NCBI GenBank assembly: GCA_028571685.1
Contig: CM053158.1
Coordinates: 50,328,501-50,392,500, forward strand
From: Heterohyrax brucei
Lineage: Eukaryota > Chordata > Mammalia > Hyracoidea > Procaviidae
Length of the DNA: 64,000 nt
Direction: 5' to 3'
Each line of letters begins with the position of its first letter. Positions within the stretch are counted from its first letter, which is position 1. A model generated the notes under the pieces. It searched no databases. It was given only the letters and a program-made list of their open reading frames with translations, and was not told the origin of the DNA. This document shows, in pieces, positions 1 to 11,216 of this stretch. The position numbers and the translations under genes are program-made.

Positions 1-432
1 GCAGCTCTTTCCCCAGCCTCAGAGAGCTCCTCACTCCCAAGCCCTGATCAGCAAGTACTCTCTTGAATACTCACAGAGGCTGCTCTGCTGATCTGTGGAG
101 GGTCTGCACCTCTTTCACTGCTGTGGTACTCCGCCCTGTGAACTTGAGCTGTCTTCGTGTCCTTGAACCTTTAGTTCTCCTGAACTCTGAGAGGCCCCTG
201 GGTTGACCCTCCCTGTGCCTCTTGGCAAGTCGTTCTAGGCAGGAAGTGGGACCATCATAGGCGCACCTTGTTTTTTCCATCTCTCAGGATCCCTGTCTTT
301 TGTAGACTGATGTCCAGTGTCTTGAAATCCATTGTTTCATGTGTTGCTTCTATTTCTTTCTTTTTTTTTTTCCTTGTGTCAGGTGGGAGGATGAGTCTGG
401 TCCCTCTGATTCCATCTTGATTAGAAGCGTAA
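1..432 (-). mobile_element. L1 LINE fragment, probable 5' region, antisense
   Basis: Read on the minus strand this resembles the start of old L1 elements: a stretch reading 'aagatggaatcagaggg' near 400-418, then text about a substitution-rich 5' leader that I associate with L1M 5' ends. It runs off the left window edge. An 11-base T run lies at about 361-371. The assignment rests on recall of L1 5' ends, so the subfamily is not given. Confidence 0.45.
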
Positions 433-1127
433 ATCTCCCATGAATATTTTAAATGCGAATTTTTACACTTGAGTATAAGGTCTTAGAGAGCGGGCTGTGT
501 CTTGTTATCACTAAATCTTAGTTCCCATCTTCTCAGTGTTTTGTAAATATTTGTTGAATGGATGAACAAATAAAATAAATGAATTTGCCTTGAGAGGGAA
601 ATGAAACTAGTATGTATTAATTTCAGTAGCATTTTTATTTTAAGAAAGGCTATGATCTCTTTTACTTGGGCTTATACAGCTTGTATTTCTCTTTCCACTA
701 TAAAGTCCAGTTTATATGAGCATGACAGTTGGGGTGACTCTGCCATTTGACATGCGTGTTAACTCGGGAGCACTGCATCAGCGTTGTCAGGATATGCCCA
801 AGAATTTCTCAGGCTCCGCAAACAGCTTCCGAATCCTTACAATCATCGAAAATTCATGTCTCCTCAGTACCGCATTACTCAAAGCCAGTTTGAAAAGGCA
901 GTTTCTTTTACTCCCCTCGTTTACTGCTACTAAAGTCAAGTTGAGTAAATCCTCTGTTGTCTAAAACGTTAAAGCCATGGAAGTTTTCTTCTTTGCATCA
1001 GCTTCTGTCCTTACTTAGGAATCTTGACAAGACTGACTTTCGGGGACTTGTCTTGGACAGAAAAGCATGGGACTCCATCCCTCAAAGAATGAGCCAACAT
1101 GATCCTTCCTCGACCTCCTCAAGGCAA
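433..1127. other. Single-copy stretch, no feature seen
   Basis: No repeat family, splice-bounded frame or CpG cluster is recognisable. Short open frames (82 and 61 codons) lack any family resemblance and are taken as chance. Confidence 0.5.
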
Positions 1128-1296
1128 AACCGAGAAACCTAACCTACTGCTATTGAGTTGATTCTGACTTACAGTGACCCTGGAGGACAGAGTAGAACTG
1201 ATCCGTAGAGTGTCCAAGGTGAGCCTGGCAGATTTAAACTGCAGACCTTTTGGTTAAGAGACTTAGCAGTTGACTACTACGCTACCAGGGCTTCCC
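1128..1296 (-). mobile_element. AfroSINE, minus strand
   Basis: The tail (1137-1200) is the reverse complement of the SINE 3' part that reads 'gagtcagaatcaactc' in plus copies. The tRNA-like head ends near 1290 with 'ctaccagggcttcc'. Short form, diverged. Confidence 0.85.
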
Positions 1297-1566
1297 GTCA
1301 AGCCAGAGGAGCTGATTAAACGACACTCCTGTGCATCACAGACAGTGGGAGTGAGCCCTTTAATTTCAGACCCCAAGACCACAGTGTTTCCCTTACCATC
1401 TGTTCACAGGGGGCTAAAGCTTTATCATATCACATTACTTTGTTTGAGATGGATGACGAACAGTATACTGTGTCTGTAACCCAAAACACGTCCAAAGGTG
1501 CTACGTTTTATTTATTTTTAACTGGACATCTGCCAAGCAACTTCAGGGACCACCTGTAGTGCATGA

Positions 1567-1771
1567 TGGAGCCCTGCTGGCACAGTAGTTAACTGCTTGG
1601 TTGCTAACTGCAGGGTCAGTAGCTGGAACCCACTAGTCACTCCACAGGAAAAAAGACCTGGCGATCTGATTTGCTAAAGATTTTAGCCTAGGAAATCTTA
1701 TGGGGCAGTTCTTTTCTGTCACCTAGGGCCACTGTGAGTCAGAATCAACTCTGTGGCACCCAACAACAACA
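1567..1771 (+). mobile_element. AfroSINE, long form
   Basis: Starts 'gagccctgctggcacag' (A-box region), contains a B-box-like 'agctggaaccc', the extra internal block with 'aaaaagacctggcgatctg', and ends 'gtggcacccaacaacaac', which is also the terminal motif of the RTE LINE. The shared end suggests RTE-driven mobilisation. Confidence 0.88.
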
Positions 1772-1775
1772 CAAC

Positions 1776-2879
1776 CGTACGAGTTCCCCCCAAGAACCCT
1801 GGGCGATGGGAGAAACATTAGTCAGGGAAAGCAAGACAGAAGGGCTCAGTGATGCCTACTCACTGGGTTGATGAGACACAGAGTCAAGTTCAGCACCTCA
1901 GCAGAACTGAGACCCACAAAGGGCACACCAGCCTCTGAAGCGGACTGGAACAACTTTTCTTTCTTACATTACAGGATTATGCAACTACGCATTCAGAACA
2001 CTTCATAAACTACAAAGCATTCTGCCAATAAAAGGCTTCATTATTAATCGTCTGACTTCCCAGAATCGAACAGGGGTGGATTCAACTACCTGACAACAGG
2101 TCACTGGGACAGCCCTGACTGAAGATGTGAGTCAGTTCTGTTAATCGCTTCAGAGGTGGGCTCACATTAAAAAAGTCTGCACAGCTCAGCAGATTAGATA
2201 GAAATATTAATTGTATCAGTGAATCACGGAATTGCCTCATCTTCTGGGTTAACATAATGTTGGATCTACCTCGCTCCTCTCCCATTATCTTTGAAGAATA
2301 AATAATACAGGGCCCAGCTGTGGGCATGTCGCATTTAGGTGCTGGTAACGAGGCTGGTATCATCTTTCACTGGCATAAGATTAATTCACAAATGAGACAG
2401 GGCTGCTCTCTCTGCCACATTCTAAATGGGTGCAACAGCTGGATGGTGGTTTTCACACCTGCTAATGAAAAATCCACTTTGGTTGTGGGGATCAAATTCT
2501 GTTACCAAGAGTTGGGGGAGAAGAGAGATGGCTGAGTTTTTGCAGATCCAAGGTTTTATAAAAATTAATTCTTTAAATTAGAGGGGCTATTGGGTATCTA
2601 TTTTGTTATGGAGAAATTTTTATAAATTTGTAACTGGAACTTGACCTTGTTAGTCAAGGATGCCAAAACAGACTCCTCTAAGAGAAACAGAATTGAGTTA
2701 ATAACTTAATATAGGAACAAAAATACAAAAAAATACACCAAAGCCTCAGAACACATTAATTACAAAATGTTTAAGATGCAGAACTTCTCCCCTGTATAAA
2801 ACTGTCTTGCTATGCCAGGTAAATTCAAGTGACACTTAACACGCACAAACCTCCCTGACTGTTGAGTCAGGCATCTCCA
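1776..2879. other. Single-copy stretch, no gene seen
   Basis: No recognisable repeat or coding exon. A 93-codon antisense frame at 2082-2363 has no family resemblance. Confidence 0.5.
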
Positions 2880-3480
2880 TAAAAGCAAATCACATATTGG
2901 AAAAATGTTTCCTTAACATCATTTCATCTCAGTCCCTAAGGGAATTTTTGTCTGTGGCCAGCTCCCTTTCCCGCCAGTTTTCTGAAGGTGTTATATATAG
3001 TTTCAATCCATACCAAGTGAAGGAAGCATTGATTAGACTTGATTTAAGGCAGCCCGTGATAAATGCAGCTGGGAAATTGATTCATGCCTCTCAAGTGACT
3101 AGGGCACAGCCATCCACAGTTGACACAACTCTTGTCTCAAGGCTGGAGAAAACAAACAGGGAAACACATGTCAAACAGATAAATGACTCCGCTGTCTGGA
3201 GCTCTCCGTGGAGGCCATTTGTTTCCGAGATAAGGAAGACTGCTCTCCAAAGTCACCAAGAGATAAACTGGGGGAAAAGGATGAGTGTGGAATCTGATGC
3301 CTCTGTGCTTGAAAAAATAAAAAAGGAAGAAGGGGGTTACCTCCGGGAGAGATCTTGCTATGTGGGTCTGCTGTTGTTGTTGGCCTTGGACGTGCAGGGA
3401 GAGGCAGCTGTGACGCACAAACTTAGTCCTGGTGAGGACCATGTGCAGAAGGCTCTGTGTCTCGGTATTTGAAGTGTCCA
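2880..3480. other. Candidate conserved non-coding element with a chance long frame
   Basis: Repeat-free sequence with two GATA-type sites ('gagataagg' near 3228 and 'agagataaac' near 3261) and A+T-rich homeodomain-like patches near 3030-3090. A 191-codon plus frame (2897-3472) is open but shows no domain, and its composition is not protein-like. I favour a regulatory block over a gene. Confidence 0.35.
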
Positions 3481-3814
3481 CAGTAGCTGCGGTTACTGTT
3501 GGTGCCATCTCCAAGGAGGAGTTTCCCTGGAGGGAGCACTCACGCAGGGGAAGGAACAGCAGAACAGGGCTAACTTGAGACCCACTTCCAGGCACCGGGA
3601 CAGAGCCCACTGCACCAAAGCAGTCGTGGCTCCAGTAGCAGGGCCACCAGCCGAGAAGTGGAGCCTATCACGACTCAGTGTCTTTCTTGAGCCCAGCCCA
3701 CAATATGTGCTGAAGTATTCACTGCATGTATGTTTCCGATACATGTGTTTGTGTTTTCCCACCTCAGCGCTTGCTCTCCCTTGCTGTCTCTCTTCCTTTT
3801 GCTCTTTGGCTTTA

Positions 3815-4135
3815 TATGTTTACATTTCACTCATCCTTCAAGGCCCCTGGTTCAAATGCCACTTCCTCTAGGAGGTTACCCATCATTCCTCCTCGCTGCA
3901 AACAATATTTCTCTCTTTTGAATTGCTCTGACAATGTATAATGGTCTCCCAGGGTCTTTGCTGTCCTCTTGGCTCCTGGGTACATACCTGCCTCCTACCT
4001 TCTTTCCCAGAGCACAGACTCCATTAACTGTTTCAGCTCTGAATCCTGCACACCTACCATTACGCTCTGACCACAGCACTTTCAAATGGCACCTGTTGAA
4101 GGAAAGACCAAACCAAGCAAATAACCAACCAACGA
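3815..4135 (-). mobile_element. L2 LINE 3' part, antisense
   Basis: Carries the order of phrases typical of antisense L2 3' ends: 'ccttcaaggcccctggttca', 'caaatgccacttcctctagg', then 'cagagcacagactcc'. Highly diverged, as expected for this old family. Confidence 0.55.
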
Positions 4136-4281
4136 GATAGCTGAATAGCTTAACTGTGTAACTGCCTGAGACCCTTGTTGGCTCTTTGCTATCTAGAGGT
4201 CCCCACCAAGCACAGCAAGGCCAAGTGCCTTTTTGTGCTTTCTTGGTTTAACAAGTCTTGGTTCTCTTGTTAGTTTGAATA

Positions 4282-4840
4282 TGAGGTCTGGCCATGAAGT
4301 CCAAGAACTTCATTGTTCTAAGTGCTACATACCTTTTGCTGAATACCACTGTGGTCACCTTTCAAGTACTCCCCTTAGGAAGCTATACACTGGCACCAGA
4401 ACGTAGTCAACCCTTCAAAGCAATTTTTGAACTCTTTTGGGAATGGCCATTGTGCACGGTGGCACGGTGGTAAGTTTGTGAACTTAATTGTATAGTTGTC
4501 TGTAAGGGAGATTTTAGCAAGTAAACAAATAACTGTATTGAAACACACCCCCCCACCTGATCTGGCCCCCAATGACTTGTTTCTTTACCTGAAGATAAAT
4601 GAAATATTGAAAGGAAGATATTTTGATGCATTCAGGACATGAAGGGGAATAAGACAACAGCTCCGATGGCCATTCCAGAAAAAGAGTTCCAAAATTGCTT
4701 TGAAGGGTAGACTTGGTACTGGTATGAGTGCACAGCTTCCCAAGGAGAGTACTTTGAAGGTGACCATAGTGATACTCAGCAGTGAGGTATGGAGCACTTT
4801 TTCTAGGGTAAATTTGCAAACTTAATTGTCAGACCTTATA
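4282..4840. mobile_element. Fold-back mariner element (possibly MARNA-like)
   Basis: The left arm (about 4285-4452) and right arm (about 4664-4838) are inverted copies of the same mariner 3' region; both begin, reading inward, with 'ggtctg'. Each arm encodes the C-terminus of a mariner transposase: the minus strand of the left arm gives 'NCFEGLTTFWCQCIAS', the plus strand of the right arm gives 'ASQGEYFEGDHSD'. The spacer adds plus-strand 'APNDLFLYLKINEILKGRYF', the block that follows the catalytic DD34D in mariners. The transposase N-terminus is absent, so this is non-autonomous. Its size (about 560 bp) would fit the ancient MARNA family, but I could not compare them. Confidence 0.7.
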
Positions 4841-5805
4841 TGATTCTTTCCAACGTTTTAACCTGTGACAGCCTGTGTGCCTTCCCTTCTCCTTAACCAT
4901 CAGGCTGGGCTTCTGGCATCCTGGCCTAACCATGCACATATGTTGTGTTTTTCTCCTGTTGCCCCAGGAAAAAGCTCAACTCACTGCCCTTGAGGCTCAG
5001 ATCAGCTGACAAGTGGAAGTTCTGCTGGCAGGGACCCCCGAAGTCCCACACTGGGCAGTGCCCCTTGACATAGTAGGCACCAACTGGTCCTGCTGAGGAG
5101 CCTTGGATCTGGGGCATTGGAGCAGAGGAGAACAATTCCAACCAGGCTATTTCTTAGGGCAGTGGGTGCTAGAGTTCTGTATGCAGATTTCTGCAAAGCT
5201 GAAAGTAGAAACAAAACAGAATGCTGAGGCAAGGCTCAGAGGGCTACTGTCTAAGGCTCTCAACCTGTACTTTTGCACATACAGCTTTACCAAGCCAGCC
5301 ACTCTTCTCCTGAAACTTTTGCTTCCTAAAAGCCTAAAATGAAAAGACATTATTTCAAAATAGAAGTCCTCTAGGCTGAACACATTTCACTTCAAGAAAA
5401 ACTCTGTAACTTGAGAACCACAGTCACCTTTTCAGCTCCTCTGTTTCCAGGCTTTTCTTCATGTGTGTGTATACACAGATACCTCTTAAGTAAAATTGGA
5501 ATCCTGCACTTCATAAATTTTATGCCTCTTTTTTCCCTCTTTACATGAGACAATGAATATTGTCCTATGTCACAGAAAAATCTCCCCAAACGTGACTTTT
5601 CCTAGCTGCATTTATGTTGTTTGGGTATAATGATATAGTTTTGGTATAAAGGAAATAAAGACACTCAGAGGTAAATACAATTTATCAGGACTTTCCTGTT
5701 TTGTAGTGAGCCTGCCAAGCATGGATGCCTAGATTCTAGGTTCTACAGGTACTTCTGCTCAGTTGCACTTTAGCAGCAGGGTTGTTTTAAGGTCAGTGTA
5801 CCCTT
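4841..5805. other. Single-copy stretch, no gene seen
   Basis: No repeat or exon recognised. Open frames on both strands at 4926-5383 overlap each other and have no family signature. Confidence 0.5.
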
Positions 5806-5968
5806 GAATGGGAAATCCTGGTAGCGCAGTGAGTTAAGTGCTATGTCTGTTAACCAGCAGGTCAGCAGTTCATATCCACCAGGTGCTCCTCAGAAACTCT
5901 ATGGGGGGGTTCTACTCTGACCTCTAGGGTCACTAGGAGTTGAACCCGACTTGATGGCAGTGGGTTGT
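5806..5968 (+). mobile_element. AfroSINE
   Basis: Standard order: 'tggtagcgcagtgagttaag' head, 'ttaaccagcaggtcagcagt', middle 'aaactctatgggggggttct', and a tail near 5925-5968. First of three SINEs in a row. Confidence 0.88.
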
Positions 5969-5973
5969 ACCCC

Positions 5974-6173
5974 TGAATGGACACCCTGGTGGCATGGTGC
6001 TTAAGAGCTACAGCTGCTAACCAAAAGGTGTAGTGGTTAAGTGCTATGGCTGCTAACCAAAAGATCAGCAGTTGGAATCTACCAGGAGATCTTATGGGGC
6101 AGTTCTACTGTCTCCTTTAGGGTTGCTATGGGTCAGAATTGACGTGATGGCAACAGGTTTTTTTTTTTTTAAA
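5974..6173 (+). mobile_element. AfroSINE with duplicated head
   Basis: The tRNA-like head occurs twice: 'gctgctaaccaaaaggt' near 6013 and again 'gctgctaaccaaaagatc' near 6050, followed by one normal body and a T-rich tail ending in about 12 T. Either one SINE landed in another's head or a head was duplicated. Confidence 0.85.
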
Positions 6174-6181
6174 CCTTTGAA

Positions 6182-6367
6182 TAAGGAGTTCTGGTGGGGT
6201 AGTCATTAAGCTGCTAATCAAAAGATTGTTGGTTTAAACCTACTGGCTGTTCAGTGGGAGAAAGATGCATCAGTCTGGAAATCATACGGGGCAGTTCTGC
6301 TATGTCTTATAGGATCACTGTGATTCAGAATTGACTCAGTGGCAAAAGATTTGGTTTCTTGGTTTGA
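6182..6367 (+). mobile_element. AfroSINE, long form, diverged
   Basis: Head 'gagttctggtggggtagtc', internal long-form block 'agatgcatcagtctggaaat', body 'cggggcagttctgctatgtc', tail 'gattcagaattgactcag'. Third of the tandem-oriented trio. Confidence 0.8.
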
Positions 6368-7060
6368 TTTTGCATATGCTTCGACTGTGGCTCTCCTCTT
6401 AACTGGTTGGATCTGGATTGACCTTGACCCAAGGACAGGCTGTGAGGTCAGCTGTTTGGAAAGCCTTACCCAGTTAATCCAGGGGTTTGTAACTCTGAGT
6501 ACAACACTTTGACTATCTGAGCAGCTTTTTAAAATGACTAATAGCCAGCCCCCTCTCCAAACAATGGGATCAGAATCTCAGAGGTGTCTAAACAGGCAAG
6601 AGCTAGGATTGTCAGATTTGTGCTTTCAGAAATTTGAGTTGGGAAATGCGGAGAAGGTTCAGACCATTCCCTGGCAATAAATGTTGAAAGTGAGGAGATA
6701 CAGTGAGAGAAGTCTCAAAGTAGACCTGGAATCAGTATTGAGCAAATGCAGTTTAGGAAGGAAAAGAAATGTGAATGGAGAAAAGACAGAGGATGTTAAG
6801 GATGCCACCTGGTCATGGAAAAAGGAGCAGATAGGCACAAAAGGATGCAGACACAGGAGTTAAGCCGTATTTATCTCTGCTGTGATGATTCAGACGTTTC
6901 CACCCCACAGTCCTAAGAGCAACCTTGGAGCCCGTTTCTACCCTTTCATCAATCTCAGTCTCTTAAACCTTGACTCTATGCCTGTGCTTCCTCTTAGAGT
7001 TCAGAGGACACCCATTTTTCTTCTTTATGATTAGCTAAGGGCCCTTTCTTTTCAAGTAGC
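6368..7060. other. Single-copy stretch, no gene seen
   Basis: Nothing recognisable; one 60-codon frame only. Confidence 0.45.
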
Positions 7061-7378
7061 ATGACACAACTGCTCAAACAATAAAGAGGATTTATTAGCT
7101 CATGCACTGAAGAGTCTACTGGTAGAGCGGCTTTCAGGAGAGGCTTGAACTGGCTGCTGAATAGCACAGCCAAGGCACCTGTTTCTTGTGATTTCCCTGC
7201 TAGACCATCCTCAGTGTTGACTTCATGCCAATTTGAACACCTCTCATGTCCCAAGATGTATGCCAGCAACCCCTATAGCTACCTACATTCCTTTTTAGCA
7301 TCCATCAGAAAAGTGATTATCTGTGTCGAAGAATCCCTAGGAGGTGTCTTCAGATTTAGTTTGGACCAGTTTAGATAA
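7061..7378. repeat. Possible unclassified medium-copy repeat
   Basis: The phrase 'gaggatttattagctcatgc' and the following text look like a eutherian medium-reiterated repeat I have met elsewhere, but I cannot name the family. No coding signal. Confidence 0.3.
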
Positions 7379-7497
7379 AAATACTGAATCATTCACAATT
7401 TGCCAGTATCACATGGCCACCCCCGGAGCTAGGGGCCAAGTCAGTGTTGCTTTGCTAGGTGGGAAAGAGGGAGGGAAAAAAAAACCAAGAAGGCAAC

Positions 7498-7890
7498 TGT
7501 TATCAGCTTCCTAGGCTGCCACAACAAATGACCACACACTGAGTGGTTTAAAGCATCTCAGTTCTGAAGGCTAGAATGGCTTTCTTGCCCTGAGGGAAAC
7601 TTTGTGTCACGGCTGTCTCCTAGCTTCCGATGCCTGCTGGCACTCCTTGGCTGGTAGCTGTGTCACTCTGCTTTCTGTCTCTGTCACCACATGGCCTTCT
7701 TCCCTGTGTGTGTCTCTGTGTTTGGACATGGACTTCATGCAAGGACAGCAGTCACTGGACTGAGAACCCACCCTAATTCAGCCTGACCCCCTGTTAATGA
7801 ATTACACCTGCAAAGACCCTAGTTCCAAGTAACATCACATTCACAGGTTTTAGGTCAACATGAATTATGGAGGGTCACTATGCAACCCTT
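7498..7890 (-). mobile_element. MLT1-type LTR (ERVL-MaLR fossil), antisense
   Basis: Opens with 'cttcctaggctgccacaaca' and 'tgaccacacactgagtggtt', the antisense of the MLT1 3' end. The internal text and the closing part follow the same family. Solo LTR fossil, old (eutherian-wide family). Confidence 0.65.
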
Positions 7891-7905
7891 TTCACCAGAC
7901 CCCCT

Positions 7906-8254
7906 TGTGTAGTCATGGGGTACACTGCTTAGCTCTCTCTTCAGGAGAGAATTACCGCAAGGAGTGAGGGGAGCTGAAAGCCCCTAGACGCCACACCTCT
8001 GCTTAACAACTCACCGGCGGGTTCACACCCAGCTTACCCCCAGGCTGCTCGCAGCTAGTGACTGGCCTTGGTAAGGTACCGGAACTGGGTCATCCTGCCC
8101 AATGTGGGACCCCTCTAGCAAGCAGTCTTTGCTCTGGGGCTCCCCATTGGCCCTCTAGGGCTTTTTCAGAGCAGCAGTATAGTCTGGGGCTCTCCCTATT
8201 CAATCTTCCTTTTGGCTTTGCCCACTTCTCCTGTGTCTTCTCCCTTTATCCTTC
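7906..8254. other. Single-copy stretch
   Basis: No recognised feature. Confidence 0.4.
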
Positions 8255-8572
8255 ACAAGCCAGGCGTTAGCTGCTGTCAAGTTGGCCCCCAACTTATGGC
8301 GACCCCAAGCACCACAGAACAAAATGCTACTGGGTCCTGCATCATCCCCATGCTTGGTTATGGGCCATGGGGCTTCCACTGCCTGATTTTCAGAAGTAGA
8401 TTGCCAGGCCTTTCTTCCTAGTCTGTCTTCATCTGGATGTTCTGCTGGAACCCATTCATAGCAACACATGAAACTCCACTGAGAGACAATGGTGACTGCG
8501 AAGGAGGTACACTGGCTGGGAACTGAACTAGGTCTCCTGCACGGAAGGGGAGAATTGTATCACTGAATCACC
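8255..8572 (-). mobile_element. tRNA-Gly-headed SINE with RTE body, minus strand
   Basis: On the minus strand the head (8500-8572) reads 'gattcagtgatacaattctc' and then 'cttccgtgcaggagacctag', matching the tRNA-Gly-GCC gene with its A box, anticodon arm and B box. The body (about 8355-8460) matches the 5' region of the RTE LINE ('agtctgtcttcatctggatg'). The tail (8265-8350) matches the RTE 3' end. Three-part composite element. Confidence 0.8.
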
Positions 8573-8689
8573 CGCTTCTGATTCCATTTTAGCATCTGCT
8601 TTCCGGAGGACTGAACTAACACACCCGTGTTCTCTGAGCTACCCCGAGAGATCCTGTTTTACCAAGGAGCTCTGATCAAACTGCTTTGT

Positions 8690-8860
8690 CCCATAAATGC
8701 CTGTACAGACCGGCAAGGAAACCAAGGTTCAAGAGGTTGAGCAACTTGCCTGACTGGCACCCTGTGTGAAGGTCAGCCCTGGACTCCACACCCAGATCTC
8801 TACTGAGAAGCTGTGGTGTTACCAGCTTTAGTCGCTGACCCTTGTAGAGGCATGGACACC
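8690..8860 (-). mobile_element. MIR fragment
   Basis: 'gttgagcaacttgcctgact' with downstream 'gtgtgaaggtcagccctgga' resembles the antisense MIR core. Diverged. Confidence 0.45.
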
Positions 8861-9119
8861 CAAAGTCACTCAGAGCCTGAGGAGAGCAGAGGGTGAATTC
8901 CAAGGTGTCTCTACTCCAGTGGGTTTCTCTGGAATCACCTGGCCCATGGAGAGGGAGAGCAAGGGTTTGTTGGTAGATGGGTGAATCCACTGTCTGCCTT
9001 ATCGGGCAGGAGACAGGCTCAGGGCACCTATGGCCCCATGGAGCCTGGAGACTTGACAGAGGACTTTTCCACATGAATGGCCTTGTTGGTGCATTAAATC
9101 ATCTTGGCACAGAGTTGCA

Positions 9120-9140
9120 TTTTTTTTTTTTTTTTTTTTT
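9120..9140. repeat. Poly-T run (21 bases)
   Basis: Uninterrupted T run with no recognised retroelement directly to its right; it may be the tail of an unrecognised minus-strand insertion, or simple sequence just upstream of the CpG block. Confidence 0.9.
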
Positions 9141-9177
9141 ACAAAAAAGGTCAGATGTCGTTTGAGAGCCAGGAAAT

Positions 9178-9545
9178 AGAAGCGAAGGGAGCAGGCCGGT
9201 GGTGCACACCCCAGGAGGAAGCCCGCGGCGCTGGGGCGGGGCTGAGCGCCTAGCTTCACTGCACCCGAGACAAATGAGAGCGCCTGTTCCGTGTTAGGCA
9301 AGTCCACCCCCTCTAATACGCGCCATTGTCCGTTGACTTGTCTAATTCTGTGTCTTACAACCACATCACTCTCCCCAGAGCAGCGGGTGTCCTTATGGTG
9401 GAATGAGGAGGATGATTGCTCCATCTGTTCCTCCGGCGCGCAGGGCGGTGCGAGCCGCGCGGGCGGCGCCCTGCGGAAGTGCGGGCGTGGGAACGAAGCC
9501 GAGAGCGCGCGAGCCGGGCAGCAGGACTGCCGCGGACAGGTGCCT
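9178..9545. promoter_or_regulatory. CpG-rich block, candidate promoter
   Basis: CpG density rises sharply in 9215-9245 and 9432-9540 and is absent on both sides. It contains an SP1-type 'ggggcgggg' (about 9233), a YY1-like 'gcgccattgtc' (about 9321) and an ETS-like 'gcggaagtgc' (about 9474). A possible splice donor follows at 'gacaggtgcc' (about 9535). It could be the first exon and promoter of a lncRNA or an alternative first exon. No coding exon is visible, and the frames here (92-149 codons) have no family match. Confidence 0.5.
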
Positions 9546-10657
9546 GCAGAAAGGGGATCCCAGTGGCAGGTGCAGATGCCAGGCTCTCCTAGGCTGGAGA
9601 GTATGTTTAATTACAGTCAACCAGAGGGTTGTTTTATTTAAGAACTATAGGAGGTGGTTTCAGCTGAGCTGGAGAGGGTAGCGGGCTGAAAGCTGCTCCT
9701 TCGTGGGACGGATCTGCTTTGCAGAATTTCCTGCTGCCTGAAAAAAACTACCTGGAATGTGCAGAGGCTTTAATATGGAAGTCAGGGCCCCTTACCTCCG
9801 CCACCGGCCCTCTCAGCTGATGCAATTGTTGTTTGGACTGAAGCAGACACCTCATTCACGAACGTATCTTATTTCTCCCAGTAACAGTGTTTCTCTTTGT
9901 ATGGACACCTGGTTCTCGGTGCACATTGAATGATCACCTGGAGAGGAGGGCGCAGAGAAGGTGATCAAAAAGGCCTCTTGGAATCAAATGCCACTAACAG
10001 CATCCATGGGGTCCTGCCCCTTAGAGTTTACAAAATGTATCTTCTGTGCTGCCTCCTTTTATACAGCGGCAGGCAGTGGCCAGCCCCTTTTAAAGCTGAA
10101 GACAGCGAGGGGTACTTAACTTTTCACAGGGCGGGGCACACAGTGCAGTGGGAAAGGAGGACTCAGTCTCCGGTCAGGGGAAGTCTGGGTGACTGGAATA
10201 GGTGGAACCAAGGGAGGGTGGAGGGGAAAGGATCGTGTTCCACCCGGTGGACCGACATGGCCTGTGAGGGCGGTCTATGGATTAGAGGGGCTGCTTTTGA
10301 AACAAACCCCCTGGCACTTGTCATGGGGATCAGCCAGGGGAATATTTGTTTTTGCAGAGTACGGAAGACTGACTTCTGATCACTCAGGGGCTCGGAGCCC
10401 TAGGGTGCTGTTACAAGATCCTGTTTACAAAAGCTGTGATCCTGGGGAAACAAAGAAGATGGAGAGTCAGTCAGGGTACAGTAGCCTGGGAGATCTCATT
10501 ATCCAGAGACAGGTGGCCCAGCAGTCCCAGCCTGCCTCAGCAGAGGGTATTTTTGACCAAGGTGTAAATAGCTCATCAGAAACACCTTCCCAGAGTGGAG
10601 GTAACATGCTCTTCCCACATGCCAGCTCTGCCCATCTTCCCTTTTGTCTTGGGAGTC
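9546..10657. other. Single-copy stretch, no gene proven
   Basis: Two overlapping plus frames (9930-10379, 149 codons; 10189-10836, 215 codons) run through it, the second continuing into the LTR that follows. Neither shows a domain, and overlap in two frames plus entry into a repeat argues against coding. Confidence 0.45.
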
Positions 10658-11154
10658 TGTCTTGGTCACCTAATGCTGTCATAACAGAAATAGCACAAGT
10701 AGATGGCTTTAAAAAGAGAAGTTTATTTTCTCAATCTAATGGCTGCAATTCCAAATGCAGGGTATCAGCTCCTGAAGAAGTCTTTCTGTGTTGGTTCTGG
10801 AGAAAGGTCCTTGTCATCAGTAGTTCATTGGTCTAGGAGCTTCTCTGCCCAGGAGACTCAGGTCCAAAGGGCACGTTGCGCTACCAGCACTGCTTTCTTG
10901 GTGGTGTGAGGTCCCCGTCTCTCTGCTCATTTCTCTTTTTTGTATATCAAAAGAGATTGGCTTAAAACACTGTCTAATGTTAATTTCATCCGTGTAACTG
11001 CCAGTGATCTATCTCATTGCATCATAGTGACGGGATTTACAACACACAGAGAAATCATATCAGATGACAAAATGGTAGAAAATCATACACACTGGGAATC
11101 ATTACTTAGCCAAATTGACAGATATTTTAGGGGGATACAATTCAATCCATGACG
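10658..11154 (-). mobile_element. MaLR-type solo LTR (fossil), antisense
   Basis: Begins 'tgtcttggtcacctaatgct' and ends near 'acaattcaatccatgac', the antisense of the LTR that starts at 14343. Flanks 'gagtc' and 'gaggc' look like a slightly diverged 5-bp target duplication. About 497 bp, same family as copies at 35561 and 37417. Confidence 0.75.
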
Positions 11155-11216
11155 GAGGCCTTCTCCTGTCTTCTTTTTGGAGCAATCTATCTATTAAGTA
11201 ATAGGTTTCATTGTTT

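Noticed and set aside
10189-10836. 215-codon plus frame
   Set aside because: It overlaps another long frame, runs into an LTR at 10658, and shows no domain.
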